From NCBI RefSeq assembly GCF_963455295.1, contig NZ_OY734020.1:3348001-3412000 (forward strand): a stretch of 64,000 nt of DNA, written 5' to 3'. The position numbers and the translations under genes were made by a program. This DNA comes from Candidatus Thiodiazotropha sp. CDECU1. GTDB lineage: Bacteria; Pseudomonadota; Gammaproteobacteria; Chromatiales; Chromatiaceae. Of this stretch, positions 9,532 through 21,298 are shown one piece after another; position 1 is the first letter of the stretch, and every line of letters begins with the position of its first letter. The notes below the pieces were generated by a model. The model worked only from the letters and a program-made list of their open reading frames with translations. It did no database searches and had not been told where the DNA came from.

Positions 9532-11463
9532 TCAGTGCTGACCGGCAGGACCACCAATGGTCCCGGAGACATCATCCGAAGAGGGGGACTCACCGGATGG
9601 CCGGGTATCATCATCGGAACCGATATCGCTCTCATCCCAATCCTTGGGTGCTCTTGGGGTCTTACCCTCCATGATATCGTTGATCTGCTCCGTATCGATG
9701 GTCTCGTACTTTATCAGGGCCTTGGCCATGATATGAAGCTTCTCGATATTATCGTTGAGAATCTTCTCCGCACGCTCATAGTTGCGGTCTATAAAGTTGC
9801 GAATCTCCTCGTCGATGGTATGTGCGGTATCATCCGATACATTTTTGTGCTGGGTTACCGAGCGTCCGAGAAAGACCTCCTCTTCCTCCTCACTGTACAT
9901 CAGTGGGCCGAGACGTTCCGACAATCCCCATTTGGTCACCATGTTGCGTGCCAGATCAGTGGCGCGCTTGATATCGTTGGAGGCACCGGTGGTGACCTTG
10001 TCGATACCGAAGATCAACTCCTCGGCGATACGGCCACCGAACAGGCTGGAGATCTGGCTCTCAAGATGCTCCTTGCTGTAGCTGTAGCGATCGGCCTCAG
10101 GGAGAAACATGGTTACGCCCAAAGCCCTGCCGCGGGGTATTATGCTTACTTTATAGACAGGGTCATGGGATGGCACCAGGCGTCCGACGATGGCATGACC
10201 AGACTCATGGTAGGCAGTCAGCTTCTTCTCATCTTCACTCATTACCATGGTACGGCGCTCCGTACCCATCATAATCTTGTCTTTCGCCTTCTCCATCTCC
10301 TCCATGCCGACCAGGGTCTTGTTGGCGCGGGCGGCAAACAGGGCCGCTTCATTCACCAGATTGGCCAGATCGGCACCGGAGAAACCGGGCGTACCACGGG
10401 CGATAATGCCGGCTTTCACATCTTCGGATGCGGCTACTTTGCGCAGATGTACTTTAAGAATCTGTTCACGTCCACGCACATCGGGCAGGGGCACCACCAC
10501 CTGGCGATCGAATCGACCTGGGCGCAGCAGTGCGGGATCCAACACGTCAGGACGGTTGGTTGCGGCAATGACGATAACCCCTTCATTGCCCTCGAAGCCG
10601 TCCATCTCCACCAATAGCTGATTCAGGGTCTGCTCACGCTCATCGTGACCGCCGCCGAGTCCCGCGCCACGATGCCGACCCACGGCATCGATCTCGTCGA
10701 TGAAGATAATGCAGGGTGCATGTTTCTTGGCCTGCTCGAACATGTCGCGTACCCGGGAGGCGCCGACACCCACGAACATCTCTACGAAATCAGATCCGGA
10801 GATGGTGAAGAAGGGAACCTTGGCCTCACCGGCGATCGCCTTGGCGAGCAGGGTCTTACCGGTTCCGGGGGAACCGACCATCAACACCCCCTTGGGGATC
10901 TTGCCGCCAAGTTTCTGAAACTTGGAGGGGTCACGCAGGAAATCGACCATCTCAGAGACCTCTTCCTTCGCCTCTTCGACACCGGCCACGTCGTTGAAGG
11001 TCACCTTGACCTGGTCTTCGCTCAGCATCCGCGCCTTGCTCTTGCCGAATGACATGGCACCACGGCCAGCACCGCCACCCTGCATTTGACGCATGAAGAA
11101 TATCCATAGTCCGATGAGTACGAACAGTGGGAACCAGTTGATCAGGATATTCATCAAGAGGGAGGGTTTCTCTGGAGGGTTGGCCTTGATCTCAACATTA
11201 CTATTGAGCAGGTCGCTAACCAGCATATCGTCACCCGGGCTGTAGGTAGAGAAACGCTGCCCGGAAGTGAGCGATCCGGTGATATCGTTCCCACTACCGC
11301 TGAACTCGACCTCTTTCACCTGCCCCGCTTTCACATTCACGATGAACTCGGAGTAGCTCATCGGCTGGGACTTCGGCTGGGTAGTTGAGAAGTTATTGAA
11401 GACCGTCATCAAAACAATGGCGATCACTACCCAAAGAATCAAATTTTTTGCCATGTCGTTCAA
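9532..11463 (-). CDS. ftsH: ATP-dependent zinc metalloprotease FtsH
   Basis: Membrane-anchored AAA+ protease that degrades LpxC, sigma32 and misassembled membrane proteins. Two N-terminal transmembrane helices (about residues 5-23 and 104-124) flank a periplasmic domain. The AAA module has Walker A GSPGTGKT, Walker [12 protein letters not shown] and the second region of homology; the protease site is HESGHA. The 643-aa frame starts with TTG at 11463, preceded by AGAGG at a 10-nt spacing. An ATG three codons later (11454) is the alternative. The C-terminal tail is acidic and Ser/Gly-rich. Confidence 0.96.
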   Translation of the reverse strand: MNDMAKNLILWVVIAIVLMTVFNNFSTTQPKSQPMSYSEFIVNVKAGQVKEVEFSGSGNDITGSLTSGQRFSTYSPGDDMLVSDLLNSNVEIKANPPEKPSLLMNILINWFPLFVLIGLWIFFMRQMQGGGAGRGAMSFGKSKARMLSEDQVKVTFNDVAGVEEAKEEVSEMVDFLRDPSKFQKLGGKIPKGVLMVGSPGTGKTLLAKAIAGEAKVPFFTISGSDFVEMFVGVGASRVRDMFEQAKKHAPCIIFIDEIDAVGRHRGAGLGGGHDEREQTLNQLLVEMDGFEGNEGVIVIAATNRPDVLDPALLRPGRFDRQVVVPLPDVRGREQILKVHLRKVAASEDVKAGIIARGTPGFSGADLANLVNEAALFAARANKTLVGMEEMEKAKDKIMMGTERRTMVMSEDEKKLTAYHESGHAIVGRLVPSHDPVYKVSIIPRGRALGVTMFLPEADRYSYSKEHLESQISSLFGGRIAEELIFGIDKVTTGASNDIKRATDLARNMVTKWGLSERLGPLMYSEEEEEVFLGRSVTQHKNVSDDTAHTIDEEIRNFIDRNYERAEKILNDNIEKLHIMAKALIKYETIDTEQINDIMEGKTPRAPKDWDESDIGSDDDTRPSGESPSSDDVSGTIGGPAGQH

Positions 11464-11629
11464 AATGAAAAAACCTCTTGTATTAATCCCATTATCTTGT
11501 GGGATCTATTCACCCAGATCAGCATTAATATTTTGGGGGAGTACGCTTAACCCCATCCAGTCAGGCCAATCCATCAATGATACCCCGAAAAAACCTTAAA
11601 CTTCTGTGCAAATTACTGATTTTTTGGAT

Positions 11630-12268
11630 TTACTGGTTGGTACGGTACACCATCTTAAAGTTCCCTGCTACCAGATAGACCTCACGGCTTTTTGCCCGTG
11701 ATGAGCTGGGTTTACGGCTTACCACCCGCTCAAAATCACTCCGAAGCGCCTTCAAATAGGCATCAAATCCCTCGCCTTGGAATACCTTAACGACAAAGCA
11801 GCCTCCCGGCTTTAGCACTTCCCGGGCAAAGTCGTGGGCCAACTCGCAAAGATAGATGGACCTTGGCTGATCAACGCTCGTTACACCTGTTACATTGGGT
11901 GCCATATCTGAAATTACAAGGTCCACAGCCTCTCCATCCAAACATTTCTCAAGCGCTTCAAGGGGTTGCGACTCACGAAAATCCCCCTGAATAAATTCCA
12001 CACCGGCTATGGGATCCATCGGGAGTATGTCCATCGCCACGATACGACCCTTCTCCCCCACCAGCTCCCTGGCCACCTGACACCAGCCCCCAGGGGCGGC
12101 GCCCAGATCCACGACCTTCATCCCAGGCTTGAAAATTCTATCTTTTTGCTGAATTTCCAGTAACTTAAAAGCAGCCCGCGAACGGTATCCCGCCTTTTGC
12201 GCCTGCTTCACATATTCGTCTTTGAAATGACGATCCAGCCATTGGCGACTGCTTTTACTGCGTTTCAT
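11630..12268 (-). CDS. rlmE: 23S rRNA 2'-O-methyltransferase RlmE (FtsJ/RrmJ)
   Basis: Heat-shock-linked SAM-dependent enzyme that methylates the ribose of U2552 in the 23S A-loop. The N-terminal [20 protein letters not shown] carries the first catalytic lysine. [14 protein letters not shown] is the SAM site, DMAPNVTG supplies the aspartate, and the K and E of the K-D-K-E tetrad lie in the C-terminal third ([11 protein letters not shown] and SREVYLVAG). It is 212 aa and lies upstream of ftsH as in E. coli. Confidence 0.95.
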   Translation of the reverse strand: MKRSKSSRQWLDRHFKDEYVKQAQKAGYRSRAAFKLLEIQQKDRIFKPGMKVVDLGAAPGGWCQVARELVGEKGRIVAMDILPMDPIAGVEFIQGDFRESQPLEALEKCLDGEAVDLVISDMAPNVTGVTSVDQPRSIYLCELAHDFAREVLKPGGCFVVKVFQGEGFDAYLKALRSDFERVVSRKPSSSRAKSREVYLVAGNFKMVYRTNQ

Positions 12269-12389
12269 GAGACTGCCGAGCCCTCAGCGACTGCATAACC
12301 TACAGATTAGATGATAATTGACGCCGATTTCATAGGAAAATGCATGGATTGAAAGTTCTGACAGGGTCCATTCTCAATAAACACATTCA

Positions 12390-12603
12390 ATTAACCGCAA
12401 ATGAACGCAGATCACCGCAAATATACGCCAATATTATATTTGTCTTACACAATGGCAATGAGTACGTAGGGTGCGGCTCGCCGCACCAGCCGGTTATGCA
12501 TTAGCACGATCTGTGTATTGGATTTGAAGGTGCGGCAAGCCGCACCCTACACAATATTCGCGATCATTTGCTGTGATTGGCGTGCATTCGCGGTTTATTT
12601 CCC
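12390..12603. repeat. Composite palindromic repeat block between rlmE and yhbY
   Basis: This block occupies most of the 412-bp gap between the divergent genes rlmE and yhbY. It contains two inverted copies of a 22-bp REP-like palindrome, GTAGGGTGCGGCTCGCCGCACC at 12466-12487 and its reverse form at 12529-12550. These are bracketed by ACCGCAAATGAACGC-type sequence (from 12394) and its approximate inverse near 12570-12597. The same modules recur at 13862-13935 and 17174-17559. Promoters for rlmE and yhbY must lie in or beside this block, but none is clear by eye. Confidence 0.85.
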
Positions 12604-12680
12604 CATTTTAAACGGTTCTGTTCCACTCTAGAGGGAAAAGATATAGAATCCGCCTCCCCATTCCCTACAAGATAGCTGTC

Positions 12681-12977
12681 ATGCCGCTCACTACCGCGCA
12701 AAACCGTACATTGAAAAAACTCGCCCATGACCTAAAACCGGTGGTCATCGTCGGTCAGCACGGCCTCAGTGAGGGGGTGCTCAACGAAATCGACACCACC
12801 CTCAACACCCATGAACTGATCAAGGTCAAACTGGCGGGCGCGGACAAAGAGGATCGCATCCAACTCAGCGGCGATATCGTAGAACGCCTATCGGCGGAAC
12901 TGATCCAGATCATCGGCCGGGTGGCGATATTCTATCGGCCCAATCCGAAAAAGAAGAAAAACAGGGTTGTTATTTAA
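12681..12977 (+). CDS. yhbY: CRS1/YhbY-domain ribosome-associated RNA-binding protein
   Basis: Small (98 aa) protein of the YhbY/CRM-domain family, which associates with pre-50S ribosomal particles. The family features LKKLAHDLKPVVIVGQ.GL near the start, the basic HELIKVKLAG segment and the C-terminal IGRVAIFYRPN are intact, ending in a lysine-rich tail. It is the only plus-strand gene in this part of the window. It diverges from rlmE and converges on greA, its usual neighbours. Confidence 0.93.
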   Translation: MPLTTAQNRTLKKLAHDLKPVVIVGQHGLSEGVLNEIDTTLNTHELIKVKLAGADKEDRIQLSGDIVERLSAELIQIIGRVAIFYRPNPKKKKNRVVI

Positions 12978-12990
12978 ACCAGGTTGGGTT

Positions 12991-13223
12991 TATAACGCAA
13001 AGTACGCAATGGTGACGCATAGCCCGCAAAGGGTATTAATGCAGAAACGCCCCTGGGTAATAAGCATTTTTAACTTGGCGTCCATTGCGTCTCCCTATAA
13101 CGCAAAGTACGCAATGGTGACGCATAGCCCGCGAAGGGTGTTAATGCAGAAACGCACCTGCACGGAAAGCATTTTTTTGACTTGGCGTCCCTAGCGTCTT
13201 GCCTTTGCGATCTTTGCGTTATA
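12991..13223. repeat. Two-copy ~105-bp tandem repeat with short terminal inverted repeats
   Basis: Copy 1 (12991-13095) and copy 2 (13096-~13200) share long identical blocks, beginning TATAACGCAAAGTACGCAAT and continuing through GGTGACGCATAGCCCGC. They diverge mainly in the second half. The array ends with CTTTGCGTTATA (about 13212-13223), the inverse of its first 12 bp. It fills the yhbY-greA gap of 268 bp. Short open frames through it are translated repeat, not genes. Confidence 0.88.
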
Positions 13224-13245
13224 AACAAACCAGCGCGATCGGTAC

Positions 13246-13722
13246 TCACACGTAGCGTACTTCCAGAATCTCGAACTCCCTTGGTCCGCCCGGGGTCTCG
13301 AGGAATACATCATCCCCCTCCTGCTTGCCGATCAGGGCACGTGCAATCGGCGAGCTGATCGAAACCAGGCCATGTTTGATATCGGCTTCGTCATCACCGA
13401 CGATCTGATAGGTGAACTCCTCATCATTGTCCAGTTCCAACACCACCACCGTAGCACCGAAAACCACCTTTCCACCCGCATCCAATTTGGTGACATCGAT
13501 GATCTGGGCATGGGAGAGTTTGCCTTCGATATCCTTGATCCGGCCTTCGATGAAACTCTGCTGATCACGGGCGGCATGATACTCCGCGTTCTCCTTCAGA
13601 TCGCCATGCGCTCTCGCCTCGGCAATCGCCTTGATGACTTTCGGCCGCTCGATGGTTTTCAACTGCTTCAGCTCATCCTGCAGCTTAGCCGCGCCTTTGG
13701 CCGTCAACGGTACCTTGCTCAT
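13246..13722 (-). CDS. greA: Transcription elongation factor GreA
   Basis: Stimulates intrinsic RNA cleavage by backtracked RNA polymerase. The 158-aa protein has an N-terminal antiparallel coiled coil (residues 1-75) with the acidic tip ...[12 protein letters not shown]-terminal FKBP-like globular domain follows, with the family signature around [16 protein letters not shown]. It lies downstream of carB in the typical carAB-greA order, but a 228-bp gap containing a palindromic repeat separates them. Confidence 0.96.
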   Translation of the reverse strand: MSKVPLTAKGAAKLQDELKQLKTIERPKVIKAIAEARAHGDLKENAEYHAARDQQSFIEGRIKDIEGKLSHAQIIDVTKLDAGGKVVFGATVVVLELDNDEEFTYQIVGDDEADIKHGLVSISSPIARALIGKQEGDDVFLETPGGPREFEILEVRYV

Positions 13723-13861
13723 CGAATATATCCTCTATATCCTGGTTTTCAGAAATAACGCTATCGTGTTAACACGAATAGACGTAGATCAAAAAATGTT
13801 TATTAGCATTCCACATGATCCAGCATCAATAAGGACAACATTTAATAAATCAACCACCCAC

Positions 13862-13935
13862 GGTGCGGCTAGCCGCACCCTACGTATTTAAATTATTTGC
13901 GACTATTGGGGTGATTTGCGTCCATTTGCGGTTTG
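13862..13935. repeat. REP-like palindrome plus CGCAAATG-type module, downstream of carB
   Basis: GGTGCGGCTAGCCGCACC with the attached CCTAC flank (13862-13883) is the same palindrome family as at 12466, 12529, 17491 and 17538. It is followed at about 13911-13935 by GTGATTTGCGTCCATTTGCG, the second module of the composite repeat. It lies 16 bp beyond the carB stop and may act as a processing or termination structure, though no U-tract follows. Confidence 0.8.
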
Positions 13936-13950
13936 CTCACCAATTTCCAT

Positions 13951-17160
<3,210 letters not shown>

Positions 17161-17173
17161 TTAATATTTCAGT

Positions 17174-17202
17174 CCGCAAATGAACGCGAATGAACGCAAA
17201 TT
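17174..17202. repeat. CGCAAATGAACGC-type direct repeat upstream of carB
   Basis: The 29 bp from 17174 contain three tandem degenerate units of AACGC(A/G)AATG, matching the module at 12394-12420 and, inverted, 13911-13935. It lies immediately upstream of carB. Together with the palindromes at 17491-17559 it flanks the GxxExxY remnant. Confidence 0.7.
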
Positions 17203-17209
17203 AAAAAAA

Positions 17210-17485
17210 TCAGATTATGGAAGCGTCGTCATGCCGCCATACAAGTCTGCGCACACCCAATCGAGGTGTGCCGAAATTGAGTAACAACGCAACTCTCAAT
17301 CCTGTTGCACAGAGATAGTTCATCACCTGTGCATCATGTTCTTTGGTCAGAGCCGACAAGGTCTTGAGTTCCACCAACAGATTGTTCTCCACAACAATAT
17401 CCGCAACATAATTTCCCACAACATGGCCCTTGTATCCGACCTCTAAATATTTCTGCCTTTCAAAAGACAACCCCTTTCTCTTAAG
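17210..17485 (-). pseudogene. 5'-truncated GxxExxY-family gene between carA and carB
   Basis: The 86-aa open part (17210-17470) matches the C-terminal two thirds of the GxxExxY family: FERQKYLEVGYKGHVVGNYVAD, VENNLLVELKTL and ...NYLCATGLRVALLLNFG are recognisable, and full-length members are roughly 120-130 aa. Homology-like residues (LKRKGLSFERQ) continue in frame upstream of the open frame's first possible start to 17485, where they meet a TGA. The palindromic repeat begins 3 bp beyond. The N-terminal segment that names the family is missing. A truncated product from TTG at 17470 cannot be ruled out. Confidence 0.75.
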
Positions 17486-17490
17486 TCAAT

Positions 17491-17559
17491 GTAGGGTGCG
17501 GCTTGCCGCACCGAATGACTCTGAAATTTCTCACACCGGTGCGGCAAGCCGCACCCTAC
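17491..17559. repeat. Inverted pair of REP-like palindromes just after carA
   Basis: Two 22-bp palindromes, GTAGGGTGCGGCTTGCCGCACC (17491-17512) and its inverse (17538-17559), face each other across a 25-bp spacer and so form a larger foldback. The pair begins 3 bp from the carA stop codon and abuts the truncated GxxExxY frame. It resembles BIME-type repeats. Confidence 0.85.
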
Positions 17560-17562
17560 AAT

Positions 17563-18717
17563 CTAATCGGGGTTTGAATCTCTTGTTTTCATCAATTCGA
17601 TAAAGTGATCGAACACCGGTGCGACATCATGCGGCCCGGGACTCGCTTCCGGATGACCCTGGAAACTGAAGGCGGGCCTGTCGCTGCGATGGATGCCCTG
17701 CAGCGTGCTGTCGAACAGGGAGCGATGGGTGGCACTCAGGTGATCGGGCAGGCTCTCCTCGTCTACCGCGAAGCCATGGTTCTGGCTGCTGATCATGACC
17801 GTGCCTTTTTCCAGATCCTGGACCGGATGGTTGGCGCCGTGATGACCGAACTTCATCTTCATTGTCTTGGCGCCGGATGCCAGCGCCAGCAACTGGTGAC
17901 CCAGGCAGATCCCGAATATGGGCAGTCCGCTATCGACGATCTTGCGGATGGAATCGATGGCGTAGTCGCAGGGCTCCGGATCACCAGGCCCGTTGGAGAG
18001 GAACACCCCGTCGGGCTGCATCGCCAGCACCTCTTCCGCCGGCATCTGCGCCGGTACCACGGTGATCCGGCACTCCCGATCGACCAGCATGCGCAGGATG
18101 TTGCGTTTGATACCGTAGTCGTAGGCGACCACATGATAGGGCAGCTTCTCTTCGACGGGATGGGGCGCCTCGGGATGGCCCTCTTCAAGGGTCCAGGTGC
18201 CCTGGGCCCACTCATAGGGTGACTGGGTGGTCACCTCCTGTGCCAGGTCCATGCCCTTCAGCCCCGGGAATCCCTTGGCAAGCTCCAGACCTTTTGCAGG
18301 ATCGGGATTATCCCCCGCGATAATGGCGCCGTTCTGCGCCCCTTTCTCCCGCAGGATGCGGGTCAGTTTGCGGGTATCGATACCGGCGATGGCCAGGATG
18401 CCGTGACGCTCCAGGTAGTGCTCCAGGCTCTCCTCGGAGCGCCAGTTGCTGGTGATCAGCGGCAGGTCCCGTATCACCAGGCCGGCGGCATGAATATGTC
18501 CCGACTCCTCGTCCTCCTGGTTAATACCCGTGTTACCGATATGGGGATAGGTCAGGGTGACGATCTGCTTGCGATAGGAGGGATCGGTAAGAATCTCCTG
18601 ATAGCCGGTCATCGCGGTATTGAAAACCACCTCGCCGACGGTCTCACCCTCGGCACCGATGGCTTCTCCCCTGAACTGGCTGCCATCCTCCAGGACCAGA
18701 ATTGCGGGTTTTCTCAA
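17563..18717 (-). CDS. carA: Carbamoyl-phosphate synthase small (glutaminase) subunit
   Basis: Hydrolyses glutamine and channels ammonia to CarB. The N-terminal domain has the family start [19 protein letters not shown]. The class-I glutamine amidotransferase domain has the nucleophilic cysteine in [17 protein letters not shown] and the His/Glu pair in [13 protein letters not shown] prefer a TTG start at 18717: family similarity begins there, and GGAG sits 6 nt upstream. The frame can extend to a GTG at 18729. A promoter, a small leader frame and an intrinsic terminator precede it. Confidence 0.95.
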   Translation of the reverse strand: MRKPAILVLEDGSQFRGEAIGAEGETVGEVVFNTAMTGYQEILTDPSYRKQIVTLTYPHIGNTGINQEDEESGHIHAAGLVIRDLPLITSNWRSEESLEHYLERHGILAIAGIDTRKLTRILREKGAQNGAIIAGDNPDPAKGLELAKGFPGLKGMDLAQEVTTQSPYEWAQGTWTLEEGHPEAPHPVEEKLPYHVVAYDYGIKRNILRMLVDRECRITVVPAQMPAEEVLAMQPDGVFLSNGPGDPEPCDYAIDSIRKIVDSGLPIFGICLGHQLLALASGAKTMKMKFGHHGANHPVQDLEKGTVMISSQNHGFAVDEESLPDHLSATHRSLFDSTLQGIHRSDRPAFSFQGHPEASPGPHDVAPVFDHFIELMKTRDSNPD

Positions 18718-18728
18718 GAGTCTCTCCA

Positions 18729-18821
18729 CTACAGGCGTGCAAAAAGGGGCAGGTCACGAAGTGCCTGCCCCAGTGTATGCGATTTCAGTAGGTTCCGAGC
18801 GCGTCGATCAAAGAGGTGCAC
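18729..18821 (-). CDS. Possible 30-codon leader peptide in the carA leader
   Basis: A GTG at 18821 opens a 30-codon frame that begins after the predicted carA promoter. It passes through the terminator hairpin and stops with TAG at 18729-18731, 11 bp before the preferred carA start. The ribosome-binding site is weak. Its placement is what a transcription-attenuation peptide would need, but short frames also arise by chance. Confidence 0.3.
   Translation of the reverse strand: MHLFDRRARNLLKSHTLGQALRDLPLFARL
18741..18771 (-). terminator. Intrinsic terminator in the carA leader (candidate attenuator)
   Basis: On the minus strand GGGGCAGGCAC-TTC-GTGaCCTGCCCC forms a GC-rich stem (11 pairs with one bulged base) followed directly by TTTTT. 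It lies between the candidate promoter and carA. It would therefore stop transcripts before the structural gene unless relieved. Confidence 0.75.
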
Positions 18822-18840
18822 CCGAAATAATTGAATCGGT

Positions 18841-18869
18841 ATTGTACTGATGGCAAAGGTGACTGTCTA
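18841..18869 (-). promoter_or_regulatory. Candidate sigma70 promoter for carA
   Basis: TAGACA-N17-TACAAT on the minus strand has five of six matches in each hexamer and optimal spacing. Transcription would start near 18834, giving a leader of about 115 nt before the TTG start of carA. The rest of the 18730-19096 gap, upstream of the divergent CHAD gene, shows no further clear element. Confidence 0.6.
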
Positions 18870-19096
18870 TCCTCTAGGGATCATGGTGAATCACATTCCC
18901 GCTCCTGCAGGCGGATCACAGGCGGCGATTGCGGTCACGGAACGCTTTCTTCATGAACCAGTTCAAGCTCCACTTATTGACTGCCATATCTGCTTATTTC
19001 TGCTAGAGTCATGTTGATAGTATGACGCGATTGCCTGGCAGTTTTTTAACAGGGCCTTTGATATAGAACCTGTTATTTCAACGTACTTATTCGTCA

Positions 19097-20023
19097 ATGA
19101 TAAAAAAAACCAAATCAGCAGCACCCATCGATACTGAACAAAGCGTCAGCGAAGCCGTTCAGATCATTCTCCAACATAATTTCAACTATCTGCTGGCATG
19201 GGAACAGAGCGCACGTTCCTGGGACGATATCGAAGGCGTACACCAGACACGGGTAGCGTTCAGACGAATGCGTTCCGCCCTGTCTGCCTTTCGCGCAGCC
19301 ATCCCCCGCAAAGTCGCCAAGCCCTGGTCCAACGAGTTACGGGATCTCGCCAGCCAGTTGGGAATGGCAAGGGACCTGGATGTCTTCATTGAGGAGGGAC
19401 TTGGTGCAATTCGAGGCAAACTGCCGTTACGTGGTGAAGAAGGCGTCACCCTGATCACCCATCGTCACAGGGAACAGGCCTACCAGCAAGTCAACACCAT
19501 GCTCGACAGCGACCAATACAAACACTTCAAAGACAATTTCCCCAAATGGATCGACGCCAGGGAGTGGGAGCAGGCGGAATTGAAGACCAAGCATCGCAAC
19601 AACTTATCAATAAACATTGTCCCCTTTTCCCGTAGGTTGCTGGACAACCTGGAACGAGGCGTATTGGAGGCTGGCAGCGATGTGAACAAGGAATCAGCTC
19701 AAGAGATGCATAAGTTACGCATCGAATGCAAAAAACTTCGTTACGCTGCCGAATTCTTCATTCCAATATTGAAAGGTTTGGATGACTTTATAGGCCACAT
19801 GAAAAGTTTGCAGGATCTGCTGGGTATCCTGAACGATATATCGGTCATGAAGCATCTTCTGGATATCATGATGGAAAATGAAAACAACCATGAAGTTCTG
19901 GAATATGCCGGAGGCCTGGTCGGTTGGCGCACGCGTCAGTTTTATGAAATGCTGGACACCTTTGATGATCGCTGGGAGGAGTTCGTCAATGCAAAGCAAC
20001 CCTGGTGGAGAAAAGAACCCTAG
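19097..20023 (+). CDS. CHAD domain-containing protein
   Basis: A 308-aa protein consisting almost entirely of a CHAD (conserved histidine alpha-helical) domain. The family's basic-histidine helices are visible as VHQTRVAFRRMRSALSAFR (His49) and MHKLRIECKKLRYAAEFF (around residue 205). CHAD domains bind inorganic polyphosphate and can localise to polyP granules. No CYTH triphosphatase domain is fused, though the two often occur together. It is divergent from carA and converges with the metallophosphoesterase gene, 3 bp apart. No signal peptide was seen. Confidence 0.88.
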   Translation: MIKKTKSAAPIDTEQSVSEAVQIILQHNFNYLLAWEQSARSWDDIEGVHQTRVAFRRMRSALSAFRAAIPRKVAKPWSNELRDLASQLGMARDLDVFIEEGLGAIRGKLPLRGEEGVTLITHRHREQAYQQVNTMLDSDQYKHFKDNFPKWIDAREWEQAELKTKHRNNLSINIVPFSRRLLDNLERGVLEAGSDVNKESAQEMHKLRIECKKLRYAAEFFIPILKGLDDFIGHMKSLQDLLGILNDISVMKHLLDIMMENENNHEVLEYAGGLVGWRTRQFYEMLDTFDDRWEEFVNAKQPWWRKEP

Positions 20024-20026
20024 CGT

Positions 20027-21298
20027 TTATTGGATCTCTGCCGTATATCCACTCTGATTGGCGCCAAGATATTCAGAGATGATTCTCCGCTGCTTTTTAG
20101 ACTTGTTTTTGGTATTGATGAATACAATATCGATCTTCCCGTCTGTACATGACCGAAGCACGGTTGCACCCAAACCCTTACGTCCCACCATTGTATCATT
20201 GCAGATCATTCTTACACTCGGAAGCCACTTCCTGAATTCATAATCAAGCTGCACACCTGAACGCTGCGGTCTGTGTCCGTGGATGACAATTTCTATCTTC
20301 AATGCCTTAAACAGCATATCAATCGATTTGCCGTGTTTTTTATAATATTGCACCGCATTCTTAACATCATAGAGCAGATAATTACTCTGTTTATTGTCTC
20401 GCGTGTAGGTATATAGCTGCATTGCCTCAGGGCTTTTGAAGGCCTTCTCATAGTGATCTGAATTAAATCGATTCAGATCATTTCCCGTTACCTCACAATA
20501 GTGTTGCAATGTACGTAAAAACTCCAGGGTTGGATAACCATGGATGAAAAGAACGCCTCCCTCCAGATGAAACAGATCCAATGATTCAATAAACAGTCTC
20601 AACTCTGCCAATTGATCTTTTCCCAGACCAATTTTTTTACCGGCTTCAATTTTTTGCCAGACCTCCTGCTCGTGGTTGCCGACAACTATTTTCACACGCC
20701 CTCCGTTCAACTCCGCTTGTCGCCGAGTCTGCCGCCAGAAATCCACAACCGAAGGATCAGGTCTTTTCTTATCCAGCAGGTCACCCGTGTGGATTATTGC
20801 GATACCGTTCAAATCATCCACCAGCTTTCCCCGGTCATTGATGATCGTCGCGTAACGCAATGTGTTTTCGACCGAGACTATTTCATTTTCAGTATCAGAG
20901 AGCACAATACATCTGAGCTGGTTTTCTACGGATTCAGCGGGGGATTGCGGTTTTTCCTCTTGAACCGATGCCGGGGATTGCGGTTTTTCCTCTTGAATCA
21001 ACGCTGGTGATTGCGTCGATGACTGAGTGTCATTCTGTCCCTTTTTGGAAAGGGGGTATAAGCGTGTCAACAGGTACCTGACAAGCTGTAATGATCGTCG
21101 GAAAAGGCTAGGGCCTGTTAACACTAATCCAATGCACTCTGCTGGGACTGTTTTTGCACCCAGCAAGGCAGAATGAGCGTGGTGTAGCCCGGCTACATGA
21201 GCGAATAATAACGCCGCTGGGCACAAAAACAGCCCCAGCCCTCCGGGTTGCGCCTGAAAAAGCGCCACTCGGCGTTGCTCGTCGCTCATTTGGAACAA
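20027..21298 (-). CDS. Calcineurin-like metallophosphoesterase with element-derived 5' end
   Basis: The body of the protein has metallophosphoesterase motifs: an aspartate in LSDTEN (motif I, lacking the usual histidine), HTGDLLDKK (motif II), VVGNHEQ (motif III) and VIHGHRPQ near the C-terminus. Before the domain is a Pro/Glu/Lys-rich linker with an 11-residue repeat (SPASVQEEKPQ, 33-bp DNA units near 20941-21006). The first ~63 codons of the open frame, including its only TTG/ATG starts with no visible ribosome site, lie inside the foldback element at 21109-21377. The gene is probably 5'-truncated or has acquired a new start. Substrate unknown. Confidence 0.6.
   Translation of the reverse strand: MFQMSDEQRRVALFQAQPGGLGLFLCPAALLFAHVAGLHHAHSALLGAKTVPAECIGLVLTGPSLFRRSLQLVRYLLTRLYPLSKKGQNDTQSSTQSPALIQEEKPQSPASVQEEKPQSPAESVENQLRCIVLSDTENEIVSVENTLRYATIINDRGKLVDDLNGIAIIHTGDLLDKKRPDPSVVDFWRQTRRQAELNGGRVKIVVGNHEQEVWQKIEAGKKIGLGKDQLAELRLFIESLDLFHLEGGVLFIHGYPTLEFLRTLQHYCEVTGNDLNRFNSDHYEKAFKSPEAMQLYTYTRDNKQSNYLLYDVKNAVQYYKKHGKSIDMLFKALKIEIVIHGHRPQRSGVQLDYEFRKWLPSVRMICNDTMVGRKGLGATVLRSCTDGKIDIVFINTKNKSKKQRRIISEYLGANQSGYTAEIQ

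Noticed and set aside
9535-10617. 360-codon plus-strand open frame opposite ftsH
   Set aside because: Antisense shadow of ftsH with no family resemblance or start signal.
12967-13194. 75-codon plus-strand open frame with an internal duplication
   Set aside because: It is the translation of the 105-bp tandem repeat; the apparent peptide repeat reflects DNA duplication.
12991-13223. Possible CRISPR array
   Set aside because: Only two units, about 105 bp each and contiguous without unique spacers; no cas genes nearby.
13769-13784. GTGTTAACACG near 13769 as another remnant of the foldback element
   Set aside because: Only the short GTGTTAACAC palindrome matches; the adjacent GGCCC end is absent.
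17605-18222. 205-codon plus-strand open frame opposite carA
   Set aside because: Antisense shadow; carA is supported by its amidotransferase motifs on the other strand.
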